This document shows positions 6,656-14,874 of a stretch of DNA of 64,000 bases, one piece after another. The DNA lies in the NCBI GenBank assembly GCA_900552265.1, contig URZE01000001.1, positions 62,001 through 126,000 of the forward strand. The letters are read 5' to 3'. Position 1 is the first letter of the stretch. Each line of letters starts with the position of its first letter. Source of the DNA: an uncultured Oscillospiraceae bacterium. GTDB taxonomy: Bacteria > Bacillota > Clostridia > Oscillospirales > Acutalibacteraceae. The notes under the pieces were generated by a model. It was not told the origin of the DNA, searched no databases, and worked only from the letters and a program-made list of their open reading frames with translations. The translations under genes and the position numbers were made by a program.

Positions 6656-9010
6656 ATGTTTAATAAAAAAATTAAAAATTTAAAAATAGGTCAAAAAATT
6701 TTAATTTCTATTATTGTAGTTTCTCTAATAGCTCAGATATCGGCTGCAGTACCTACAATAATAAATATATTTAATATTTCAAAAAACTCACAGTCCGAAC
6801 TGATATCTCTCGGAAATTTTACATCTCATACAAGCGAAAATGCGCTTAAAAATCAAGCCGAAACATACCTTAAAAAAGTTTCAGATGCTATGTCTGATGC
6901 CTCCGATAATATTTTCGAAGAAGTAAGTGACCAAACAAATTCTCTTTCAATCGCTGCTCAAGATATTTACAGAAATCCAAAAAAATTTAACAGACACCAC
7001 ACACTTCCACTCCCAGAAACTACAGCTAAAGGAAACCGCTCTTTGAGAGAAAATGCATCTGAAAAAGCATATATAGTAGACCCGGAAAATACTTCAGAAG
7101 ACGCTGAATCTGTTCTTGTATACAATACTGTATCAAACGAATTTTCTGAAAAAATTTATAAAACCGATGCAAAAACTTGGGAAAATACTACCAACGAAGA
7201 AAAAGAAAATTTACAAAAAAATAAAATAGTAGTATCGTCCAATACAGCTCCACAAAATTTAAAAGACGAAATTTGTGTAATAAGCAATTTATCACATATA
7301 GCCAAATGTATTTATGAAAGCAATTTATCAGTTTCTTCGGTCTATGCAGGTACTGAAAGCGGTATTTGTTATTATTACTCATCAAGTAATTCTTCTCAAC
7401 GATATGACCCACGTACAAGACCTTGGTATATAGATGCCGTAGCAGCTCTTAAAAACAAAAATAATCTACCGGTTTGGCAAAGCACATATATAGGGAAAAG
7501 CGACGGTGTTCCCTGTATAACATGTTCAAAAGCATTTACGGATTCAAACGGAAATATACTCGGTACCGTAGCAATAGATATGTATATAGATGATATTAAT
7601 GAATATATAATCGGTTCAACAATAGGAAACACAGGTCGAGTTTTTGTAACAGATGAAAAAGGAACCGTAATAATGCACCCAGATTACAATATAAACAGTT
7701 CAGAATTTCAAAATACCAATTTTATAAAAAAGCCTTTGGAATCTAATGAGACATCAGATTCTTATAAAAATCTCATTTCAAAAATGGCATCCGGAGAACA
7801 CGGTGTAGAAACAGCTCTTATAAATGGAAAAAATTATTATGTAGCCTATTCGCCTATGCCCACCACAAAATGGAGTTTGGGTGCCGCATGTGAATCTCAG
7901 GAAATACTTTCACCTGTTTCGGAAATCCAAAATGCAATTTCTGAATCTGTTCAAAACACAGAAAACTCCATGCAAAAAAATTTATCAACCATAAATATAA
8001 GATTTTTTATAATATTCATTATCTGTGCTGTGATAATTTACGCTATCGGAATAAAACTCTCTAACAGCATTTCTTCTCCTGTCAAAAAACTTAGAAACCA
8101 GGCCAAAATTATAGGTGAAGGAAATTTTTCTTCACGTATAGATATAAATTCCGATGACGAACTTGGAGATTTATCAAAATCATTTAATAAAATGGCTGAA
8201 AATCTCAGCTTATACATTGAAAATCTTAAAATAACCACCGCAGAAAAAGAAAAAATTCACAGTGAATTAATGGTAGCGAAAAGAATTCAAAGAAGTATGT
8301 TACCATGTATATTCCCTGCTTTCCCAAATAGGCATGATTTTGACATATATGCTGTTATGGATCCCGCTCGTGAAGTAGGAGGAGATTTTTACGACTTTTT
8401 CTTTACCGATAAAAATCATCTTGCTTTAGTAATCGCCGATGTATCAGGAAAAGGTGTTTCAGCTGCACTGTTTATGGTAACTGCTAAAATATTAATAAAA
8501 AATCAACTCCAAACAGGTGATTCACCGGAAAAAGCTTTAGAAAAAGTAAATAAAAAATTATGTGAAAATAATAATGAAGGTATGTTTGTTACAGCATTTA
8601 TAGGATTAATTGATATAGAAACAGGCGAATTTTCGTTTTCAAATGCCGGACACAATCCTCCATTAATTTACAAAAATAAAACACATAGATATGAGTTCAT
8701 TCATTCTCCCAAAGGCTTTGTTTTAGGAGGAATATCTGATTCCACATACAGTATTGATAAAATATTTCTTGAACGTGAAGATTCTCTGTTTTTATACACA
8801 GATGGTGTAACCGAAGCAATGAATCCCAATGGTGAACTCTTTTCCAAAGAAAGACTCCAAAATATACTCAATAGTCCGTTAAATCAAAAACTTAAAATTG
8901 CAGATACAATAAAGCATATGAGAAGTGAAATAAACAAATTTGCAGACGGTGCAGAACGTGCAGATGATATTACCATGCTTGCATTTAAAAATCTTAATAT
9001 ACCTTATTAA
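6656..9010 (+). CDS. Membrane sensor phosphatase: Cache, HAMP, PP2C/SpoIIE
   Basis: The 784-residue protein has a first membrane helix at about 12-34, a large extracellular Cache-type sensor (about 40-440), a second helix (about 449-468), HAMP (469-522), a short coiled linker and a PP2C-like SpoIIE/RsbU phosphatase domain (about 560-780). Phosphatase motifs are AREVGGDFYDFF, ADVSGKGVSAALFM, AGHNPPL, LYTDGVTEAMN and ADDITML, with the metal-binding aspartates intact. It probably senses a small external ligand and dephosphorylates a serine-phosphorylated anti-sigma antagonist inside the cell. No partner kinase or anti-anti-sigma factor is adjacent. It follows the Spo0A-like gene but is separated by a terminator and a 340-base gap. 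Confidence 0.88.
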   Translation: MFNKKIKNLKIGQKILISIIVVSLIAQISAAVPTIINIFNISKNSQSELISLGNFTSHTSENALKNQAETYLKKVSDAMSDASDNIFEEVSDQTNSLSIAAQDIYRNPKKFNRHHTLPLPETTAKGNRSLRENASEKAYIVDPENTSEDAESVLVYNTVSNEFSEKIYKTDAKTWENTTNEEKENLQKNKIVVSSNTAPQNLKDEICVISNLSHIAKCIYESNLSVSSVYAGTESGICYYYSSSNSSQRYDPRTRPWYIDAVAALKNKNNLPVWQSTYIGKSDGVPCITCSKAFTDSNGNILGTVAIDMYIDDINEYIIGSTIGNTGRVFVTDEKGTVIMHPDYNINSSEFQNTNFIKKPLESNETSDSYKNLISKMASGEHGVETALINGKNYYVAYSPMPTTKWSLGAACESQEILSPVSEIQNAISESVQNTENSMQKNLSTINIRFFIIFIICAVIIYAIGIKLSNSISSPVKKLRNQAKIIGEGNFSSRIDINSDDELGDLSKSFNKMAENLSLYIENLKITTAEKEKIHSELMVAKRIQRSMLPCIFPAFPNRHDFDIYAVMDPAREVGGDFYDFFFTDKNHLALVIADVSGKGVSAALFMVTAKILIKNQLQTGDSPEKALEKVNKKLCENNNEGMFVTAFIGLIDIETGEFSFSNAGHNPPLIYKNKTHRYEFIHSPKGFVLGGISDSTYSIDKIFLEREDSLFLYTDGVTEAMNPNGELFSKERLQNILNSPLNQKLKIADTIKHMRSEINKFADGAERADDITMLAFKNLNIPY

Positions 9011-9076
9011 CTGTTTAAAACGCAAATAATGACATAAATATTTATGATAAAAAATATGTTAATACAATAAAATATA

Positions 9077-9104
9077 TTGAAAAAATTTTATATTATATTA
9101 TAAT
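9077..9104 (+). promoter_or_regulatory. Probable sigma-A-type promoter of the surface protein gene
   Basis: TTGAAA and TATAAT are separated by 16 bases, 37 bases before the ATG, in an otherwise featureless AT-rich spacer. Confidence 0.5.
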
Positions 9105-9140
9105 TATACTAAATACAAAATAAATTGAGGGGGTTAACTG

Positions 9141-12098
9141 ATGAGAAAATTATGCGAAAGAAGTTTTAGATTTTTATTAAGCACAGTTTTAATATTAAAT
9201 ATATTCGTTGGATTAAGACCTGTTAAAGTTAGTGGTGTTTCTTTTGATGGAGGAAGTGGGACTCCTGAGGATCCGTATATAATAAGTACAGCAGAGCAGT
9301 TAAACGCTGTGAGAGATAATCCATCGGCAAGCTATAAACTTGTAAAAGATATAGATCTAACAGATTACCTGGATAGTAAAAATGATACAAAAGGTTGGAA
9401 AGCAGTAGGAGGAGACTCTGATTCGTATACGTTTAGTGGTGACTTTGACGGTAGTGGGCATAAAATCAGTGGTTTGTGGATAGATCGTCCAAATGAGGAT
9501 TTTGTGGGCTTATTTGGAAAATTTAATGGGAATGAAATTAAAAATTTAAGCATAGAGCTTTCACCAAAAGGAATCATAGGTAACAATTATGTTGGTGGTT
9601 TAGTGGGAGTTAGTAATGGAAAAATTGTGAGTGGATGTTCTGTTACTGGTGGACCTTTGGTGGGTGAAGAGTTGATAGGAAAATTAGTTGGAGAAAACAC
9701 TGGTATTATTTCACATTGCTATACTTCAGGTGAGTCAATAACTTCTAATTCAACTGTTACTGATTATTCATTAAGTGTCTCTACTGGATCAGGGGGGGTG
9801 GTAGGTAAAAACACAGGTTCACTTATAGAAAATTGTTTTTCAACATGTGATGTTATAAAAAAACATGGTGTATCATCAGGGGGATGTGTAGGATGGAATG
9901 GAAATTTCGGTGAAATTCGAAGATGTTATGCTATTGGAAATATTTATGGAGGAGCAACAGGAATTAATGACAATGGTGTAGGAAATCAACTTGGTGGGTT
10001 TATAGGTCATAACGATAGAGCCACAGTCAAAGATTGTTATGCTGCTGGAAGTTCATATGGAATGGGAGGTGGAGCGGGAGGATTTGCTGGAAATAGTATA
10101 AATTACCATTATTCGCAAATTAACACCAGTTATGCTTGCTGCAAAGAAGTTGATTCTTCACAAGCATTTATAGGTTACAATAGAGCGGCTTCTATCGTTT
10201 CAAAATGTTATTATGATAAAGATAAAGGTATAAAAAAGGATTGTGGAGGAAGAGCTTCAAATTCAACTTTAGAAGCATATGGAAAAACAACAGAAGAGAT
10301 GAAAAAGAAAGAGACGTACGAAGGATGGGACTTTGATACGGTATGGGACATAAAAGAAGGAGAAGGATATCCGTATTTACGGTCAAGTTTACCGCTATAT
10401 TATAGCTTTGGCCCGAGAAGTGCGGTATATAACGGTTCGGTTCAAAATGTGGAAATAACAAAGAATGAATGCGGAGAAGCCGCAGGAGCAGGAAATGCCA
10501 CATCTGTAACGTATTCGGGCCCTGGGAGTAAACCTGTTAACGCCGGTGAGTATGATATTGCGGTAAATCTTAGCGCAGGTTCTAATACAAACGCTGCAAC
10601 AAATATAAAGCTTTTGGGTTCCTATGTAATCGAAAAAGCAGAACTGACTTTAGAGCACTTTAAATATGACTTGTCATCGGCCTCATACGAAGGAGGCGTG
10701 GAAAGACCGGTAGTACTGAGTGCAAAGCCGGGAACAGCTTTTACCGATGAAATAAATAATTTAATAAATAACGGTAAAATATGGGTTGAGTACAAGACAG
10801 ACGGAGGAGATTGGACGAAAAATGTTCCAATAAATGCAGCAACATACGAAGTTAGAATAGTGGTAGGGTCAGGAGCAACAAACTTTAAACCAGTTGAAAT
10901 GGCAATAGGGTCGATGACAGTAGATGGGTTTGAACTTGACGAAAGCTATTTTAACTACGATCTTTCGCCGGTGTCATACGAAGAAGGAATTGAAAGACCT
11001 GTAATATTAAGTGCAAAATCCGGAAAAGCCTTTACCGATGAAATAAATGACTTGATAAATAACGGTAAGATATGGCTTGAGTACAAAACAGACGTAGGAG
11101 ACTGGACAAAAAATACTCCGATAAGTGCCGCAACGTACGAAGTAAAAATAGTGGTAGGTGCTGAAGCAACAAACTTTAAAACAACTGAACTTGCAATAGG
11201 AAATTATATCATTGGAGAAAAACGCAGTATAATTTACAAAAATTACGACGGAAGCGACATTACAGAACTTGATGTTTCTTTACCAACAGAATATATTGAA
11301 GGAACCGAAGTTGCAATTCCTCAAACTGTTCCGAACTCCGAAATGTCAGACTGGGATTTTCTCGGTTATTGGGATTGTGCGCTTGATAATTCTCAAGATA
11401 GCCTCATAGACTTAGAGGGTACCGGATATGAAAATGAAAAGTCTTTAGATTTTGAAAAAGGTAAAAAAGTAGAACTAATACCCAAAGATTCAAAAGGAAA
11501 TATTACCGTTTTTGCAAGATATACTTCTAAAATGTTCGATGCGGATATAAATGGACGAGAAAATTATATATTTGCATCACCCGGAGTATTTCCAAATGGA
11601 GTGACAGCTTCAATGCGAGTGTTAACCCCCGGAACTGAAGAATACGAAAAGACTCTTAATGATGTTGACAAGAAGGACAAGCATAATGTTAAAATTGTAG
11701 AATTTGAAGTTTTTGATAAAAACGGTGAAAAAATTCAACCAAAAACCTTTTTTGGAGATACTGTAATAGGGTTTAGAATACCTGAAAACTTTGAAATTGA
11801 TGATACATCTTTGGTAAGAGTTACTTCTGGAGAAGATATCAATTTAAGAAGCAATATTTGGTCCGACCCTGAAAATCCGGAATTAAAGTACATTGAAGGT
11901 ACTACAGACCATTTTTCTCCTTACGCAATTCTTTCTCCGTGGAGTGATTTCTTAGATGCTCAAGAGGGAGATTTTTCTGAAACAGGTGAAGCTAACTGGG
12001 TTCTTATTTTATGCGTTGTATCTTTCATAGTTGTGGTAGCAACGGTATCTGTGATTATTTATAAAAAACGTAATCGCAGAAAAAAATTTAATTTTTAA
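9141..12098 (+). CDS. Large GLUG-repeat surface protein with tandem repeats and a C-terminal membrane anchor
   Basis: The 985-residue protein has an N-terminal signal peptide (about 1-32). It opens with the GTPEDPYIISTAEQLNAV segment typical of GLUG-containing surface proteins, followed by many Gly-rich GLUG-type units (FVGLFGKF, GGLVGVSNG, GGVVGKNTG, GGFIGHND) likely to form a beta-helix (about 40-410). Two related 95-residue modules (about 500-690) follow, then an InlB-like segment (IIYKNYDGSDI to FLGYWD). The C-terminus is a hydrophobic helix plus KKRNRRKKF, with no LPxTG motif, so it is membrane-anchored rather than sortase-linked. Adhesion or host contact is plausible. The ribosome site is GAGGGGG. 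Confidence 0.85.
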   Translation: MRKLCERSFRFLLSTVLILNIFVGLRPVKVSGVSFDGGSGTPEDPYIISTAEQLNAVRDNPSASYKLVKDIDLTDYLDSKNDTKGWKAVGGDSDSYTFSGDFDGSGHKISGLWIDRPNEDFVGLFGKFNGNEIKNLSIELSPKGIIGNNYVGGLVGVSNGKIVSGCSVTGGPLVGEELIGKLVGENTGIISHCYTSGESITSNSTVTDYSLSVSTGSGGVVGKNTGSLIENCFSTCDVIKKHGVSSGGCVGWNGNFGEIRRCYAIGNIYGGATGINDNGVGNQLGGFIGHNDRATVKDCYAAGSSYGMGGGAGGFAGNSINYHYSQINTSYACCKEVDSSQAFIGYNRAASIVSKCYYDKDKGIKKDCGGRASNSTLEAYGKTTEEMKKKETYEGWDFDTVWDIKEGEGYPYLRSSLPLYYSFGPRSAVYNGSVQNVEITKNECGEAAGAGNATSVTYSGPGSKPVNAGEYDIAVNLSAGSNTNAATNIKLLGSYVIEKAELTLEHFKYDLSSASYEGGVERPVVLSAKPGTAFTDEINNLINNGKIWVEYKTDGGDWTKNVPINAATYEVRIVVGSGATNFKPVEMAIGSMTVDGFELDESYFNYDLSPVSYEEGIERPVILSAKSGKAFTDEINDLINNGKIWLEYKTDVGDWTKNTPISAATYEVKIVVGAEATNFKTTELAIGNYIIGEKRSIIYKNYDGSDITELDVSLPTEYIEGTEVAIPQTVPNSEMSDWDFLGYWDCALDNSQDSLIDLEGTGYENEKSLDFEKGKKVELIPKDSKGNITVFARYTSKMFDADINGRENYIFASPGVFPNGVTASMRVLTPGTEEYEKTLNDVDKKDKHNVKIVEFEVFDKNGEKIQPKTFFGDTVIGFRIPENFEIDDTSLVRVTSGEDINLRSNIWSDPENPELKYIEGTTDHFSPYAILSPWSDFLDAQEGDFSETGEANWVLILCVVSFIVVVATVSVIIYKKRNRRKKFNF
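10640..11210 (+). repeat. Two tandem copies of a 95-residue module inside the surface protein
   Basis: Both copies share an F-YDLS motif, SYE-G-ERPV-LSAK, GKAFTDEIN or its close variant, LINNGKIW-EYKTD, and an ATYEV-IVVG-ATNFK ending. DNA identity is visibly high but not perfect, so the duplication is old enough to have diverged or is under selection for variation. Confidence 0.85.
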
Positions 12099-12113
12099 AT
12101 CTATTCATTAATT

Positions 12114-12152
12114 ATCGCCTGCTTTCCCTTCGGGTTCGCCGGCGATTTTTTT
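12114..12152 (+). terminator. Intrinsic terminator after the surface protein
   Basis: ATCGCC pairs with GGCGAT around a GC-rich loop, followed by seven Ts. Confidence 0.8.
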
Positions 12153-12265
12153 GTTTATTAAATATTTTTGTATCTTGTTTGCAATGTTTTGTGTTGGATA
12201 GTATAATAAATTCAATTATTTAAATTATTTTTATACATATAGTTTAGAAAGGAGTAATAGATTTT

Positions 12266-12931
12266 ATGGATTCCGTTGTTTTAGGAATATGTATTATATT
12301 TGTAGGAATTGGCCTTTTAGGGAATTTTACAGGATTTTTCAATATACTTTTTAAAGGTTGGTGGACAATATTTATTATCGCTCCGGCAACAGTAAACCTA
12401 TTTAAGAAAAAAGATAAAACCTTTAATTTAATTTTACTGAGTGTGGGAGTTGTTTTACTATTATACCAACAGAACGTAATAACAGGAAGTACCTGGGAAA
12501 TGGTATGGAAACTGTTGATTGCTTTTTCAATAACATTGTTGGGAATAAAAACAGTATTTAGCAGTATTTCAAAACGTAAAAAATTAGCAAAAAACGTTGC
12601 TGACAGAACTTTGTGTAATGCAATTTTTTCAGGCGAAGAGCGCAAGTATCAGAAAAAAATTTTTCATGGAGCGAAATTATCGGCAATATTTGGAGGAATT
12701 AAACTTAATTTAGTTAATGCTGTTATTCAAGAAGATGTTGATATTGAAGTTTGTGCAGTGTTTGGAGGATGTACGATTATACTTCCCAAAAATGTAGATG
12801 TTCATATTGAAAACAATGGGTTTATGGGAGGTGTAACTGATAAATCTTCGAGTAAAAGTAAAAAGGATTTTACAGTTAATCTAAAATCTACCACATTTTT
12901 TGGTGGAATAGATATTAAAACAGAAGAATAA
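12266..12931 (+). CDS. LiaF-like membrane protein
   Basis: The 221-residue protein has about four hydrophobic helices in the first half (residues 4-110) and a soluble C-terminal half with the repeated beta pattern of LiaF_C domains (KLSAIFGGIKLNL, EVCAVFGGCTIILP, FFGGIDIK). LiaF-type proteins restrain LiaRS-like envelope-stress two-component systems, and related proteins serve as generic membrane sensors. No histidine kinase or regulator lies next to it. An ABC exporter pair follows after a terminator, so co-function in envelope or antimicrobial response is only a suggestion. The ribosome site is AAAGGAG. Confidence 0.75.
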   Translation: MDSVVLGICIIFVGIGLLGNFTGFFNILFKGWWTIFIIAPATVNLFKKKDKTFNLILLSVGVVLLLYQQNVITGSTWEMVWKLLIAFSITLLGIKTVFSSISKRKKLAKNVADRTLCNAIFSGEERKYQKKIFHGAKLSAIFGGIKLNLVNAVIQEDVDIEVCAVFGGCTIILPKNVDVHIENNGFMGGVTDKSSSKSKKDFTVNLKSTTFFGGIDIKTEE

Positions 12932-12962
12932 CTATTATTATGTTATTAACTTACAATATAAA

Positions 12963-12998
12963 AAGACTTAATCGTTTGTTGCGGTTGAGTCTTTTTTA
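12963..12998 (+). terminator. Intrinsic terminator after the LiaF-like gene
   Basis: AAGACTTAATCG pairs with CGGTTGAGTCTT, allowing G-T pairs, around a short loop and is followed by a T run. Confidence 0.75.
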
Positions 12999-13051
12999 TA
13001 TGACTTTGAGAGTATAGTGAATAAAATAGTACAATTTAAAGACTTTTACGC

Positions 13052-13080
13052 TTGATTTTTTATTTATATTTTAGTATAAT
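13052..13080 (+). promoter_or_regulatory. Probable promoter of the ABC exporter operon
   Basis: TTGATT and TATAAT are separated by 17 bases, about 40 bases before the ATG. Confidence 0.55.
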
Positions 13081-13119
13081 TTGTTGAAAATCAATTTTCA
13101 CTAATAAAAGGAGAAAATC

Positions 13120-14874
13120 ATGATTAAAACATTGGGGAAATATGTAGGAAAATATAAAAAACATTCTATACTTGCTCCTGTATTTGTGGTATTAGAAGCC
13201 TTAACGGAAATTATTATTCCGTTTTTAACTTCTGATATGGTCGATCGAGGAATAGATAAGGGAGATATGAATCGTATATTGGAGACCGGATTTTATATTT
13301 TTATATGTGCAATTCTTTCAATAATTTTCGGATGTTTGGCAGGAAAAAGTACAGCGATTGCTTCAGCCGGATTTGCTAAAAATTTAAGAGAAGGAATTTA
13401 TGCAAAAGTTCAAAAATTTTCTTTTTTTAATATAGATAAGTATTCTTCTTCAGGAATAATAACAAGACTTACCACAGATACAGAAAATATTGAAAATGCG
13501 TACGAAACACTCATATTTACCGCTCCAATAGTACCTTCTTTTCTTATATTTTCTTTAATTTTTTCATTTAAAATCAATGCACGACTTTCACTTATATTTT
13601 TGGCCTGTATTCCCATATTCGCACTTGCTTTATATTTGATAGCTAAAAATGCTCATCCACTTTTTAAAAAAGTTTTTAAAACTTATGATTATCTCAATGA
13701 GGTTGTAGGAGAAAATTTAAATGCAATAAAAATAGTAAAATCATTTAATCGTGAGAACTATGAAAAGAAAAAATTTTTTGGTATATCAGGTATAATTTAT
13801 AAAAACTTTCTTAAAGCTGAAAAAATAATTGCACTGGACATGCCTCTTATGCAATTTAATATGTATGCATGTGTAATTCTTGCATCCTGGTTCGGAGCCC
13901 GTATTATCGTTTCATGTCGAAACAACCCGGAAAATGGGTTAAGTACCGGAGAATTACTCAGTTTTATTTCTTACTCTGTTCAAATTCTAATTTCTTTGAT
14001 GATATTGTCTATGGTTTTAACTACTATAATAATATCGTTTTCGTCTGCTCAAAGGATAACCGAACTTTTGAACGAAGAAATTGATTTAAAAAATCCTGAA
14101 AATCCTATTAAAGAGATAAAAAATGGAAGTATCAAATTTAAAAACGTTGGATTCAGTTATATAAAAAACAGTAAAAATTTGTGTCTTAAAGATATAAATT
14201 TAAATATTAACTCAGGTGAAGTTATAGGTATTACAGGAGGAACCGGGACAGGAAAAAGCACACTTGTACACCTTATACCTCGTCTTTATGACACGAGTGT
14301 GGGAGAAATTTTTGTAGGAGGAATAAATGTTAAAGATTATGATATAGAGTCTCTAAGGAATTCAGTTGCAGTGGTATTACAAAAGAATATGCTTTTTTCC
14401 GGGACTGTAAAAGAAAATTTACGATGGGGAAATAAAAATGCTTCTGAAGAAGAAATTCGGAATGTTTGTAAATTAGTTCAGGCAGACGAATTTATAAACA
14501 ATATGCCTCAAAAATATGATACCTATGTGGAACGTGGGGGAACAAACGTTTCGGGAGGTCAAAAACAAAGACTGTGTATTGCTCGGGCATTGCTTAAAAA
14601 GCCCAAAATTCTCATTCTTGATGATGCTACCAGTGCATTGGATAATAAAACAGAAGCAAAAATAAGAAAAGCTTTTAAGGAAAATTTGCCGAACACAACT
14701 AAAATAATAATTTCACAGAGAATTTCGTCTGTGCAATCTGCAGATAAAATTTTAGTAATGAACGACGGAAAAATTGCAGGATTCGATACACATGAAAATT
14801 TAATTAAAAATTGTTCTTTATACGAAGATACTTTTAAACTTCAGCAAAAAGGGGGTAATTTGGGTGGAAAATAG
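13120..14874 (+). CDS. ABC exporter half-transporter, degenerate-site subunit
   Basis: The 584-residue protein has a six-helix exporter domain (about 1-315) and an ATPase domain (340-584). Walker A is GGTGTGKST (about 373), the signature is VSGGQKQR (about 477) and Walker B is LILDDATSALD (about 497). The catalytic Glu after Walker B is Asp, and the H-loop His is Gln (IIISQRISSV). This pattern marks the degenerate-site subunit of heterodimeric exporters such as LmrC/BmrC/TM287. The next gene overlaps by 11 bases and supplies the intact glutamate and histidine. Substrates are probably drugs, lipids or peptides. There is no C39 peptidase domain, so it is not a typical bacteriocin-processing exporter. 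Confidence 0.9.
   Translation: MIKTLGKYVGKYKKHSILAPVFVVLEALTEIIIPFLTSDMVDRGIDKGDMNRILETGFYIFICAILSIIFGCLAGKSTAIASAGFAKNLREGIYAKVQKFSFFNIDKYSSSGIITRLTTDTENIENAYETLIFTAPIVPSFLIFSLIFSFKINARLSLIFLACIPIFALALYLIAKNAHPLFKKVFKTYDYLNEVVGENLNAIKIVKSFNRENYEKKKFFGISGIIYKNFLKAEKIIALDMPLMQFNMYACVILASWFGARIIVSCRNNPENGLSTGELLSFISYSVQILISLMILSMVLTTIIISFSSAQRITELLNEEIDLKNPENPIKEIKNGSIKFKNVGFSYIKNSKNLCLKDINLNINSGEVIGITGGTGTGKSTLVHLIPRLYDTSVGEIFVGGINVKDYDIESLRNSVAVVLQKNMLFSGTVKENLRWGNKNASEEEIRNVCKLVQADEFINNMPQKYDTYVERGGTNVSGGQKQRLCIARALLKKPKILILDDATSALDNKTEAKIRKAFKENLPNTTKIIISQRISSVQSADKILVMNDGKIAGFDTHENLIKNCSLYEDTFKLQQKGGNLGGK

Noticed and set aside
12244..12645. 133-codon minus-strand frame over the LiaF-like gene
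   Set aside because: Antisense shadow; the plus-strand protein matches the LiaF_C pattern.
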